DNA of 64,000 bases from Pseudovibrio japonicus (lineage in GTDB: Bacteria > Pseudomonadota > Alphaproteobacteria > Rhizobiales > Stappiaceae). This document shows positions 1 to 7,974 of this stretch, one piece after another (the stretch's first letter is position 1; each line of letters begins with the position of its first letter). The notes under the pieces are model-generated. The model saw only the letters and a program-made list of their open reading frames with translations. It was not told where the DNA came from and ran no database searches. Where the stretch lies: positions 124,001 to 188,000 of the forward strand of contig NZ_BMXE01000007.1 in NCBI RefSeq assembly GCF_014651595.1, given 5' to 3'. The translations under genes were made by a program, and so were the position numbers.

Positions 1-977
1 CCTTTTTCGATAGCATCAGCAACCTGCTCGCGCACCAAAACTGCAAAGCGGACGCTGGCCATTGGGCCAAGGGTTGTTGCCTCGTCCAGCGGATTGCCGA
101 GTTTGTAGGCAGAAACAATCTCTACGGCCTTCTTCACAAACGCATCGTACTTGGAAGAATGCACATAAATACGCTCAATACCGCAGCAGCACTGGCCGGA
201 GTTGAACATAGCACCGTCAATGAGGGTCTCGGCAGCTGCCTCAACATCTGCATCATCCATCACGTAGCCGGGATCTTTGCCGCCAAGCTCAAGGCCAAGG
301 CCTGTGAAGGTGCCAGCCGCCGCAATCTCCATGGCGCGTCCACCACCGACAGAGCCGGTGAAGTTGACGAAGCCGAAGTTGCGGCCCGCGATCAGGTGCG
401 AGGTGGTATCGTGATCAAGGAACAGGTTCTGGAACACTTCTGCCGGAACACCTGCTTCAGCAAAGGCACCGGCCATGCGCTCACCCACCACAAGGGTCTG
501 GGTTGCATGTTTCAAGATCACTGCGTTGCCTGCAATCAGGGCCGGTGCAACGGTGTTGATTGCGGTCATGTACGGATAGTTCCATGGCGCAATCATGAGA
601 ATAACGCCATGTGGCTCTTTCTCGATGCGGCGTTCGAAGTCGCCACTTTCCTCGACAACGATCGGCTTCAGGCTTTCTTCCGCGATCTTAGCCATGTACG
701 ACGCGCGCTCGTTAAAGCCACCAAACTCACCGCCATAACGCACCGGACGGCCCATCATTTTTGCAAGTTCAGGAACGATCTGGTCGTTCTGTTCACCAAT
801 CTTTGCAACCCCAGCCATCACCAGACTAATGCGCTCCTGCACCGGGCGTGCCGCCCATTCTTTCTGTGCAGCCCTGGCTCTAGCGATGACGGCTTCTGCT
901 TCTTTCTGGGTCGCGACCGGACGTTCTGCAAATACAGAACCATCAACCGGCGAAATACATTTTAGTGTTTTTGTCAT
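1..977 (-). CDS. Aldehyde dehydrogenase family protein (C-terminus beyond window)
   Basis: NAD(P)-dependent oxidation of an aldehyde to a carboxylate in the cytoplasm is expected. Reading the minus strand from ATG at 977 gives a continuous frame to base 1. The N-terminal Rossmann part contains APWNYP and the coenzyme-loop FTGSVGGGR; the conserved Glu lies in LELGGKDP, and the nucleophile Cys is in FNSGQCCCGIERIYV. About 325 residues are present; ALDHs are usually 450-500, so the C-terminal oligomerisation part lies left of the window. It is the last gene of the minus-strand run that begins with the amidohydrolase at 6389, 34 bases after the glutamine-synthetase-like gene. A GS-like ligase followed by an ALDH recalls the PuuA/PuuC pair of the gamma-glutamylated putrescine pathway, but the substrate here is not shown by sequence. 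Confidence 0.93.
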   Translation of the reverse strand, partial: MTKTLKCISPVDGSVFAERPVATQKEAEAVIARARAAQKEWAARPVQERISLVMAGVAKIGEQNDQIVPELAKMMGRPVRYGGEFGGFNERASYMAKIAEESLKPIVVEESGDFERRIEKEPHGVILMIAPWNYPYMTAINTVAPALIAGNAVILKHATQTLVVGERMAGAFAEAGVPAEVFQNLFLDHDTTSHLIAGRNFGFVNFTGSVGGGRAMEIAAAGTFTGLGLELGGKDPGYVMDDADVEAAAETLIDGAMFNSGQCCCGIERIYVHSSKYDAFVKKAVEIVSAYKLGNPLDEATTLGPMASVRFAVLVREQVADAIEK

Positions 978-1011
978 GGTCAACTCATCATTCACAGCGA
1001 GGCTGTTCACA

Positions 1012-2409
1012 TCAGGCTCGTTCAAACCCGCGGGCAACTTCCCAATCAGTTACACGGCGGTCGTATTCATCCTGCTCGATTTTGGCGGAGTGTGCGTAGT
1101 GATCAATCACATCCTCTCCAAAGGCAGTCCGAAGCATTTCAGAGGACTTCATCTGGGCTGCGGCTTCGCGCAGAGTCTTGGGAATTTCGCGAACCCCCTC
1201 ACCGCCATAGGCATCGCCTCGGAACTCAGGCTCCAGCTCCAGCTCGTTTTCGATCCCGTCGATACCAGCTGCCAGAAGGGCGGACATGGCCAGATATGGG
1301 TTCAGATCCGCGCCGCCAACACGGCACTCAACACGAACAGCCTTGGTGCCGTCCCCACACACGCGATATCCGGCGGTACGGTTGTCGAGGCTCCAGATGG
1401 CTTTGGTTGGCGCAAATGTTCCGGCTGCGAAGCGTTTATAGGAATTGATGTTTGGCGCAAGGAAATAGGTGATCTCACTGGCGTGCTTCAACAGACCTGC
1501 AAGGTAATGACGCATCATCTTGGACATGCCGTATTCGGCGGATGGGTCGTAAAACAGCGACTCGCCATCCTTGCCCCACAGTGACTGGTGCACATGTGAG
1601 GAACTGCCGGACGCTTTGTCATTCCACTTGGCCATAAAGCTCACGCTCTGGTCATTTTGCCATGCAATCTCTTTACACCCGTTTTTTATGATGGAATGAC
1701 GGTCGGCCATGGTCAGTGCGTCTGAATAACGCACGTTAATTTCCTCTTGCCCGGCGTCAGCCTCACCCTTGGAACATTCAACGGGAATGTCAGCGCCGTT
1801 CAGACCGTTTCGGATCGCGCGCATCACGTTCTCTTCCTTAGTGGTCTGGAAGATGTGATAGTCCTCGTTATAGGAGGAAATTGGCGAGACACCGCGGTAG
1901 CCCTTGCTGTGGGCTTCGTCGTAGCTTTCTTTAAAGAGGAAGAACTCCAGCTCGGTCGCCATGTTTGCGGTCAAGCCCATGCCTTCCAGCCGGTCGATCT
2001 GGCGTTTCAAAACTGCGCGCGGGGAGTGAGGAATCTCTTTGTGAGTGTGGTGGTCCAGAACATCGCACAGAACCAGTGCAGTGCCTTCCAACCATGGAAT
2101 AACGCGCAAGGTATTAAGGTCCGGCTTCATAACGTAATCGCCGTAACCTGCCTCCCAGCTTGTTGCCTTGTAGCCATCCGGAGTGGCCATCTCCATATCG
2201 GTTGCAAGCAGGTAGTTGCAGCTGTGGGTCTCTTCCCAGGCGCTGTTCACGAAGAACTCAGCCTGAAAACGCTTGCCCATCAGACGGCCCTGCATGTCCA
2301 CCTGCGCGACAACTACCGTGTCAATCTCACCTGCATCGACCAGCTCGCGAAGCTCGTCGAGGGTCAGTTTTCCGGTTTTACGTGTCTTTTTGGTTTCTTC
2401 TCGCAACAT
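1012..2409 (-). CDS. Glutamine synthetase family protein (gamma-glutamyl-amine ligase type)
   Basis: ATP-dependent ligation of glutamate to an amine is the family reaction. The 465-residue protein shows the GS fold: a beta-grasp N-terminal region, then MATELEFFLF (catalytic metal Glu), NVRYSDALTMADRH, KWNDKASGSSSHVHQSLW (metal His loop), NSYKRF, NRTAGYRV, and VECRVGGADLNPYLAMSALL near the C-terminus. The length and motif spacing fit PuuA/GlnA3-like ligases rather than housekeeping GlnA; the adenylylation-site tyrosine region of GlnA was not recognised. The operon context (amide hydrolase, TRAP importer, ALDH) points to catabolism of an amine or amide, not ammonium assimilation. A GGGGAACAGGT stretch precedes the ATG as a possible ribosome-binding region. 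Confidence 0.9.
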   Translation of the reverse strand: MLREETKKTRKTGKLTLDELRELVDAGEIDTVVVAQVDMQGRLMGKRFQAEFFVNSAWEETHSCNYLLATDMEMATPDGYKATSWEAGYGDYVMKPDLNTLRVIPWLEGTALVLCDVLDHHTHKEIPHSPRAVLKRQIDRLEGMGLTANMATELEFFLFKESYDEAHSKGYRGVSPISSYNEDYHIFQTTKEENVMRAIRNGLNGADIPVECSKGEADAGQEEINVRYSDALTMADRHSIIKNGCKEIAWQNDQSVSFMAKWNDKASGSSSHVHQSLWGKDGESLFYDPSAEYGMSKMMRHYLAGLLKHASEITYFLAPNINSYKRFAAGTFAPTKAIWSLDNRTAGYRVCGDGTKAVRVECRVGGADLNPYLAMSALLAAGIDGIENELELEPEFRGDAYGGEGVREIPKTLREAAAQMKSSEMLRTAFGEDVIDHYAHSAKIEQDEYDRRVTDWEVARGFERA

Positions 2410-2492
2410 ACCTGTTCCCCGAGGACCTTGTTAAAGCGGCGAATGCCCTGCCTCTCCTGCGCGGCATCACCGATATTGCCTAGTGACTATAC

Positions 2493-2517
2493 GGCCAGCC
2501 CGGAACCCGGACCGGCC
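2493..2517 (-). terminator. GC-rich imperfect hairpin after the TRAP binding-protein gene
   Basis: GGCC and CCGG arms flank a GTT loop just past the dctP-like stop on the minus strand, without a clear U-tract. Placed between the binding-protein gene and the GS-like gene, it could attenuate transcription or stabilise the upstream mRNA. This is inference from the fold only. Confidence 0.3.
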
Positions 2518-2533
2518 CTTCTTGAAAACCAGT

Positions 2534-3595
2534 TTAACCGTACCGGTAAGGACGTCCAGCCTTTGTCATTGCTGCATTGTATTCCTTAAGGATCTTTACA
2601 ACGCGGGCATTTCGCTCGGATTTTGCTGCAATTTCATCCCAGAACTTGTGCGCTTCTGCTTCCACAGTTGCCCACTCTTCATCAGGAATGGTGGTCAACT
2701 CCATCTTTTCGCCTTGCGTGCGCAGCTTTGCTTCACCCGCCCAGTACCAGTGCTGGCGATAGTAGTGAGAGCTGTCCATGCACAGGTTGAAGAGTGTCTT
2801 CAGATGCTCTGGCAGTTCATTCCAACGCTCGGAGTTAGCGAAGTAAGAGCCGGCCCATGCACCTGAGATGTTGTTGGTCAGGAAGTAGTTGGTCACATCT
2901 GCCCAGCCTACGGTGTAATCTTCGGTGATACCGGACCACGCAATACCGTCCAGCTCGCCGGTCTGCATTGCAACTTCAATGTCTTCCCATGGCAGGGTGA
3001 CCGGAACAACGCCGAAGCGCGTCAGGAACTTACCTGCGGTCGGGAAGGTAAAGACGCGCTTGCCTTTCAGGTCTGCAAGGCTGCGGATCGGGTCTTTTGT
3101 CGCAAAGTGACAAGGGTCCCATGCACCGGCAGAAAGCCATTTCACGCCTTCCACTTCGTCATAAGCTTCTTCCCAGATCTCTTTCAGACCCCAGTGGTTG
3201 AACAGGGCCGGAACGTCGAGGCTGTAGCGTGAGGCAAATGGGAAGTAGCCACCGAAAACGGAAACATCTACCGGCGCCGCAATGGAGTCATCATCGGATT
3301 GCACGGCATCAATTGTACCGCGCTGCATGGCACGGAAAAGCTCACCGGTTGGAACCAGCTGGTCCGCATAATAAAGCTCGATCTCCATCTCACCGTTTGC
3401 CGCCTTGTTGAAGGCGTCGATGGATGGCTTGATCACATGCTGCGCAAGTGAGGCACCGGCATAGGTTTGCAAGCGCCATTTGATTGGACGGCCCGCAGCA
3501 TGCACAGCCGGAGCAGCAAGAGTGGACGCCCCAGCAGCTGCAACGGTTGTTAAACCGGCTTTCTTAAGAAAATCACGTCTATTCGTCATACTCAA
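2534..3595 (-). CDS. TRAP transporter substrate-binding protein, DctP family
   Basis: Periplasmic receptor that captures an organic anion and delivers it to the DctQ/DctM permease. The 353-residue protein starts with a Tat-type signal: MTNRRDFLKKAG followed by a hydrophobic stretch ending at AAPAVHA, so cleavage near residue 33 is expected. The mature part has DctP features: IELYYADQLVPTGELFRAMQRG and the LADLKGKRVFTFP region that usually carries the carboxylate-binding arginine environment. The sequence around TLPWEDIEVAMQTGELDGI is typical of the mannonate/2-oxocarboxylate-type DctP branch, but the ligand cannot be assigned. The large and small permease genes lie upstream in the same operon, and a hairpin follows. 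Confidence 0.95.
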   Translation of the reverse strand: MSMTNRRDFLKKAGLTTVAAAGASTLAAPAVHAAGRPIKWRLQTYAGASLAQHVIKPSIDAFNKAANGEMEIELYYADQLVPTGELFRAMQRGTIDAVQSDDDSIAAPVDVSVFGGYFPFASRYSLDVPALFNHWGLKEIWEEAYDEVEGVKWLSAGAWDPCHFATKDPIRSLADLKGKRVFTFPTAGKFLTRFGVVPVTLPWEDIEVAMQTGELDGIAWSGITEDYTVGWADVTNYFLTNNISGAWAGSYFANSERWNELPEHLKTLFNLCMDSSHYYRQHWYWAGEAKLRTQGEKMELTTIPDEEWATVEAEAHKFWDEIAAKSERNARVVKILKEYNAAMTKAGRPYRYG

Positions 3596-3727
3596 TTTCC
3601 CCTTGGAATATGAATTTTGGAGCCCTCTGACCGGTGGATTTCTTGTAGTGAGGGCTGTGATTTTTATCTGACTCCATCCGGAATTTATAAATTACTTCAA
3701 TAGGTACGCTGGTGAGATCAACCCGCG

Positions 3728-5053
3728 TCAGCGTGCGTAATATAGGTTTGGTAGCCATAATGCGATTTGCGGGAAGACCGTTACCAGACCCAAGCCAAAG
3801 ACCATGATTGCCACAAATGGAATGATGGACTTATAGATGTCTGTCAGCGAAATTTCCGGCGGGGCCATGGCGCGCATTAAAAACAGGTTGTAGCCGAACG
3901 GCGGTGTCATATAGGCGATCTGACAGGTGATGGTGTAAAGCACGCCGTACCAGACCAAATCGAAGCCAAGTAGCTTGACCAGCGGCACGTAAAGCGGTGC
4001 CACAATCACAAGCATGGCGGTGTCATCCAGGAACATGCCCATGATGATGTAGGAGAGCTGCATCAGAAGGAGGATCTCCCAAGGGCCAAGACCCAGATCG
4101 CCCACAAAGAAACCTTCAATGGCACGCACGGCACCCAGTCCATCAAACACAGCACCAAAGGCAAGTGCCGCGAGGATGATCCACATGAACATACAGCTAA
4201 TCTGAAGCGTCTTCTCAGTGGTAATGTGTAAGAGGCGGAAGGTAAGTCGGCGCTTGAAGGCAGCCGCAAGCGTTGCTGCTGTCGCACCAACTGCGGAACT
4301 TTCCACGAGACTGGTCACACCCATCAAGAATAGGCCAGTCATTGCAAAGAAGATGAACAGCGGGATCACACCGGCTTTCAGAAGGCTGATCTTTTCAGCC
4401 CATGTTATCGCTTTGCGCTCTTCTTCAGAAAGTGTTGGCCCCAGTTGCGGCTGAAGGCGGCAGCGGATAACGATGTAAAGGATAAACAGACCGGCGAGCA
4501 GAAGACCCGGAATAGCGCCAGCAAGCCAGAGCTTACCAACCGGCTGACGGGCGATCATGCCGTAAAGCACCAGAACCACACTTGGCGGAACAAGAATGCC
4601 CAGTGAGGAACCTGCCTGAATAACGCCGGTCACCATGACCTTATCATAGCCACGGCGAAGCAGCTCAGGCAGAGCAATGGTTGCGCCGATGGCCATACCG
4701 GCCACAGACAGGCCGTTCATGCCAGAAATCATCACCATGAGGCCCACTGTGCCGATGGCCAATCCACCATGAAGGCCACCTGTCCAGACATGGAACATCT
4801 TATAAAGATCTTCTGCAATGCCTGATTCAGAGAGCATATAGCCCATGAAAATGAACAGTGGCAGCGTGAGGAGTGGGTACCACTTCATCAACTTCATGCT
4901 GGCGGAGAAGGCAATTTCCGAGCCACCCTCGCCCCACAGCAGTAGGGCAGCAATCACAGCAACGGAACCAATAGCAGCAAAAACGCGTTGCCCGGTCAGG
5001 AGCATCAACATCATGCTGGAGAACATCAAAATTGCGATCAGCTCATAACTCAT
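3728..5053 (-). CDS. TRAP transporter large permease subunit, DctM family
   Basis: Inner-membrane subunit carrying the Na+-coupled transport path. The 441-residue protein is almost entirely hydrophobic, with about 12 predicted membrane segments. DctM-like signatures are seen: LLTLPLFIFMGYMLSESGIAEDLY, GAIPGLLLAGLF, SSLGILVPPSVVLVLYGMI and IIMGMFLDDTAMLVIVAPLYVPLV. It begins within the end of the small permease gene (4-base ATGA overlap at 5050-5053), so translation is probably coupled, and it is followed after 132 bases by the binding-protein gene. The gene order small-large-receptor is regular for TRAP systems. Confidence 0.96.
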   Translation of the reverse strand: MSYELIAILMFSSMMLMLLTGQRVFAAIGSVAVIAALLLWGEGGSEIAFSASMKLMKWYPLLTLPLFIFMGYMLSESGIAEDLYKMFHVWTGGLHGGLAIGTVGLMVMISGMNGLSVAGMAIGATIALPELLRRGYDKVMVTGVIQAGSSLGILVPPSVVLVLYGMIARQPVGKLWLAGAIPGLLLAGLFILYIVIRCRLQPQLGPTLSEEERKAITWAEKISLLKAGVIPLFIFFAMTGLFLMGVTSLVESSAVGATAATLAAAFKRRLTFRLLHITTEKTLQISCMFMWIILAALAFGAVFDGLGAVRAIEGFFVGDLGLGPWEILLLMQLSYIIMGMFLDDTAMLVIVAPLYVPLVKLLGFDLVWYGVLYTITCQIAYMTPPFGYNLFLMRAMAPPEISLTDIYKSIIPFVAIMVFGLGLVTVFPQIALWLPNLYYAR

Positions 5054-5559
5054 GGCGTAGGCCTCCCGAGGGCTGCGGCCAGATCCTTAAAGAACGTCGC
5101 GATTGCCTGAAGCAGCATCAAAAATATTCCAAAACACATAATGGCTTTGATCGGCGCCATTGGAGGCGCCCAAGCCGAGTAGCTTTCCTCACCGTATTTG
5201 ATGGCGTATTCCAGAGAGGAAAGACCGCCGTAAAAGAGGAAGATGAGGTAGAAGATGAGGAGCAGGATGGTCATCACATCCATGGTGGCTTTGCGCCGCG
5301 GAGACCAGCTTCCGTAAAACAGATCCATGCGTACATGCGAGTTGGTTTGCATGGAATAAGCACCACCCAGAAGATAGTAAGCTGCCATGGTGAACTGAGC
5401 GGTTTCCAGCGTCCAAAGCGGTGGTGCGAAAAAGGTTTTCGCGATGGAGGAGTACAACAAGACCCCCAGCATCACGAAGATAAGGTACATGGCAAAACGG
5501 CCAACATATTTGCTGATCCAGTCCACGCACCTGACGAAAACAACTATTCCCCTCGGCAT
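5050..5559 (-). CDS. TRAP transporter small permease subunit, DctQ family
   Basis: Four-helix membrane partner of DctM. The 169-residue protein starts MPRGIVVFVRCVDWISKYVG and has four hydrophobic segments, with the DctQ-type stretch ETAQFTMAAYYLLGGAYSMQTNSHVRMDLFY between helices two and three. The stop overlaps the DctM start by four bases, and the start overlaps the amidohydrolase stop by one base, so the three genes are tightly co-translated. This coupling suggests that the amidohydrolase substrate is the ligand taken up by the transporter. Confidence 0.95.
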   Translation of the reverse strand: MPRGIVVFVRCVDWISKYVGRFAMYLIFVMLGVLLYSSIAKTFFAPPLWTLETAQFTMAAYYLLGGAYSMQTNSHVRMDLFYGSWSPRRKATMDVMTILLLIFYLIFLFYGGLSSLEYAIKYGEESYSAWAPPMAPIKAIMCFGIFLMLLQAIATFFKDLAAALGRPTP

Positions 5560-6389
5560 TATTTTTTTGCCCTTGCTTTTCTTGTTACTTGCGCCTCACT
5601 CGCAGATGTTTCCTTGCTAAACTGCGGTAAGGCCTGCAATATTGCCTCTCCTAACAATTTTGCGATTTGCTTCTGGTCTGCATCTTGCGCGATTAAATCA
5701 TTGCGAATTTCAATCATAACGTTTAACAGGCCGCGGGATTGTGCCTGATCAACGAGGGTATGGGTAACCCCGTCTTCTGGCCCATATGGCTCGTTTCTCT
5801 GGATGTCGTAGCGCTCTGACGGGCACAGAGCCTCCAGCAGAGCATCTGCAAAGCGGGTATCGCTGTCATGCAAGACGCCAACCTCAACCGCCCTCCTTTG
5901 GCCGTTGTAAACCGGTGTGAACGAATGGATGGTGATGAGAACTGGCTGTTGACCGGATGCCTGCTTTGCGTCGATCACCTGCCTTACGGCGGACTGGAAC
6001 GGTCGGTAGAATCTGGTGACCCGGTCCTGTTTTTGTTCGTCACTTAGGGAAACGTTGCCCGGGATCTCGTAGATCTCACTCTTGACCGGCATCGCGCTTG
6101 GGGCTTCCGGTGGCCGATTGCAATCATAAACCAGACGGGACACCCGTTGAGCGACGAGCGGAGCGTTTAGTCTGGTGGACAGGAGCGTTGCAACGGCTAA
6201 AGCTCCCGGATCCCACGCCGCGTGGCTGTTAGCTGCCTCTACGCTCAAGCCAAGTCCATTTAGGTCTTCGGGGATAAATTTGGATGCATGTTCACAAACC
6301 AAAACAACCGGCGCAACGCCCTCTGTATTGATCGTTTCAACAGTGCCGTTGCCAGCAGATTCTATCTGGTCAGTTCTGCCTTCAGACAA
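5559..6389 (-). CDS. N-formylglutamate amidohydrolase family protein
   Basis: Family reaction: hydrolysis of an N-acyl (N-formyl) amino acid, as in HutG of the histidine pathway. The 276-residue protein shows the metal-binding and substrate motifs of the family: VLVCEHASKFIPEDLNGLG near residue 30, HAAWDPGALAVA, VSRLVYDCNRPPEAPSAMP, ITIHSFTPVYNGQ and MIEIRNDLI. No other hut genes (hutU, hutH, hutI) occur in the window, so a role in histidine breakdown is unlikely to be local. It is the first gene of the minus-strand operon, directly opposite the RpiR-type regulator, and overlaps dctQ by one base. The 25 C-terminal residues are charged (ending TRKARAKK) and probably flexible. Confidence 0.88.
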   Translation of the reverse strand: MSEGRTDQIESAGNGTVETINTEGVAPVVLVCEHASKFIPEDLNGLGLSVEAANSHAAWDPGALAVATLLSTRLNAPLVAQRVSRLVYDCNRPPEAPSAMPVKSEIYEIPGNVSLSDEQKQDRVTRFYRPFQSAVRQVIDAKQASGQQPVLITIHSFTPVYNGQRRAVEVGVLHDSDTRFADALLEALCPSERYDIQRNEPYGPEDGVTHTLVDQAQSRGLLNVMIEIRNDLIAQDADQKQIAKLLGEAILQALPQFSKETSASEAQVTRKARAKK

Positions 6390-6456
6390 GAATGATCCCC
6401 CCGATTCATCTTGTTTTTCCGTGTACTTTCAGTCTTTTTATTCGTAAAAGAAGAAA

Positions 6457-6501
6457 TGAACGAAACGTTTCTAAAAAGACTAGTCTGAATGAATCGTTTC
6501 A
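6457..6501. promoter_or_regulatory. Pair of direct repeats, likely RpiR-family operator
   Basis: Two copies of TGAAYGAAWCGTTTC (6457-6472 and 6486-6501, 29 bases apart) lie in the 143-base gap between the divergent amidohydrolase operon and the RpiR gene. The first copy contains the perfect dyad GAAACGTTTC. Position and repetition make them the best candidates for binding by the adjacent regulator. Confidence 0.55.
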
Positions 6502-6532
6502 CAAAGCCTAAAAAATAGGCAGGTATACATAC

Positions 6533-7426
6533 GTGAAGCAGGTGAGTGACGTGCGCGACCCGAACGAACAGACCGTTGCAGAGAAATTACGCGGACATTT
6601 TAATGGGTTAACTCGTGCTGAGCGCCAGTTGGCTGTCTCTTTGTTGGCAAATTATCCCGTTAGCGGACTGGGAAGCGTTTCTGAACTGGCCAAACTTGCA
6701 AACGTCTCGGGTCCGACTGTCGTCAGGATGGCGCAAAAGATTGGTTTTGCGGGGTTTTCTGAATTGCAGGCGGCGCTGAGATCGGAAGTGGAAGAAACCA
6801 TTTCCAACCCGATTTCCAAACAGGAACGCTGGACGAGTAATGCGCCCGATACGCATATTCTCAACAGATTCGCTGATGCTGTCATCGACAACCTGAAACA
6901 AACCTTACAGCAGCTCAATACGCAGGATTTTGATCACGCAGTGCGGTTGCTGACCGACCGGGAGCGCGCTGTGCACATCGTTGGGGGCCGTATTACCCGT
7001 GCATTGTCGGATTATTTCTTCACCCATCTGCAGGTGATCCGCGACGACGTGATTGCAATTGCCTCCAACTCCAACACATGGCCTCATTATCTGCTCAATA
7101 TGAAGCCGGGAGATGTGGTGGTGGTCTTTGATATCCGTCGATACGAACACGACATTCTGCGCTTTGTCGATCTTGCACGCGAGCGTGGTGCGGTTGTGAT
7201 TGTCTTTACGGATCAATGGACATCCCCAGCGGCGGTAAATGCAGAGTATGTTTTCAACGCCCGTATCGAAGCACCATCGGCATGGGACAGCAGCGTGGTG
7301 ATTATGTTCATTCTGGAAGCGATGATTGAGGCAATGACCACCTCCACGTGGGACGTGACCAGAGAGCGCATGAACACGCTGGAGAAGCTGTTCGATAAAA
7401 CCAAGATGTTCAGTAAATCGAGTTAG
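6533..7426 (+). CDS. MurR/RpiR family transcriptional regulator
   Basis: Cytoplasmic DNA-binding regulator with an N-terminal helix-turn-helix (residues about 15-90, with GSVSELAKLANVSGPTVVRMAQKIGFAGFSEL) and a C-terminal SIS sugar-phosphate-type domain (about 130-260, with VHIVGGRITRALSDYF and PGDVVVVFDIRRYEHDI). The start is GTG at 6533, preceded by GGCAGGT; an ATG-initiated alternative does not include the whole HTH. In this subgroup of RpiR proteins next to TRAP and GS-like genes the SIS domain may sense a non-sugar ligand; that is inference. It is divergent from the amidohydrolase/TRAP operon, and the two direct repeats at 6457-6501 are its likely targets. Confidence 0.92.
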   Translation: MKQVSDVRDPNEQTVAEKLRGHFNGLTRAERQLAVSLLANYPVSGLGSVSELAKLANVSGPTVVRMAQKIGFAGFSELQAALRSEVEETISNPISKQERWTSNAPDTHILNRFADAVIDNLKQTLQQLNTQDFDHAVRLLTDRERAVHIVGGRITRALSDYFFTHLQVIRDDVIAIASNSNTWPHYLLNMKPGDVVVVFDIRRYEHDILRFVDLARERGAVVIVFTDQWTSPAAVNAEYVFNARIEAPSAWDSSVVIMFILEAMIEAMTTSTWDVTRERMNTLEKLFDKTKMFSKSS

Positions 7427-7503
7427 GTCTCTGATGCCGGATCGGCGTGATTGGGAGCGGGATACTCAGACCGCTGGACAATCGGAAACGGCGGATCGGA
7501 AAT

Positions 7504-7616
7504 TTACCCCGGGCTCATTTGAGGTGCGGTGAAGACCTGAACAGGTGTTTGGGGGTTTGTTCAGAAATTTGAGCCCGGGGTAATCACATCCCATGGTTTC
7601 AAGGCGTGAACCATGG
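7504..7616. repeat. Nested inverted repeats between rpiR-like and DUF1127-like genes
   Basis: The 255-base convergent gap 7427-7681 holds a 14-bp perfect inverted repeat TTACCCCGGGCTCA (7504-7517 with 7570-7583), inside it a small ACCT/AGGT hairpin (about 7535-7546), and directly after it a second perfect stem CCATGGTT/AACCATGG (7591-7598 with 7609-7616). No U-tract follows, so it is not a standard terminator. It could be a structured RNA, an mRNA-end stabiliser or the remains of a small palindromic mobile element. A ten-codon frame with a good ribosome-binding site (GGGAGGAG, ATG near 7633) follows but is too short to call. Confidence 0.6.
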
Positions 7617-7681
7617 TGGTTTTGGGAGGAGTAATGGAAACTGTAGGGACAACGGAATTCATATAAAAAGTTTATGCTGTC

Positions 7682-7876
7682 TTATCTGATAGATGGCCCT
7701 GAATCGATTCCAAACCCAATGTCTCTTTTTAGGTGTGGCGGTAGATCGCGACCGTAGATTACTTTTGTTTTTGGTGTGCTGAGAATTGCGAATATTCCGC
7801 TAAATACTCTCGCTAAGCCGCTGAAACCTATAGGTCTTACTTCTGCGCTCTGAACTTCACATACACAATCTGTCAT
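7682..7876 (-). CDS. Small DUF1127-like protein
   Basis: A 64-residue protein whose C-terminal part, YGRDLPPHLKRDIGFGIDSGP, resembles the LPxxLLRDIGL core of the DUF1127/YjiS-like family of short, often arginine-rich alphaproteobacterial proteins; some members bind RNA or influence phosphate and carbon metabolism. The N-terminal part is less typical and contains two cysteines. A clear AGGAG ribosome-binding site lies six bases before the ATG. It is divergent from the LysR gene at 7975, an arrangement in which the LysR protein often controls the small gene. The family assignment rests on one short motif. Confidence 0.65.
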   Translation of the reverse strand: MTDCVCEVQSAEVRPIGFSGLARVFSGIFAILSTPKTKVIYGRDLPPHLKRDIGFGIDSGPSIR

Positions 7877-7974
7877 TGCTTTTCTCCTGACTTCGTTGGA
7901 ACAACTAATGCCGGAAGTTGTATTCTCGGTCCAATTGAATATAAGGATGAATACATAAGGAAATTTAATCGTAT

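Noticed and set aside
159-965. Plus-strand open frame of 268 codons at the left edge
   Set aside because: The minus strand encodes aldehyde dehydrogenase with its catalytic Cys; the plus frame is a shadow.
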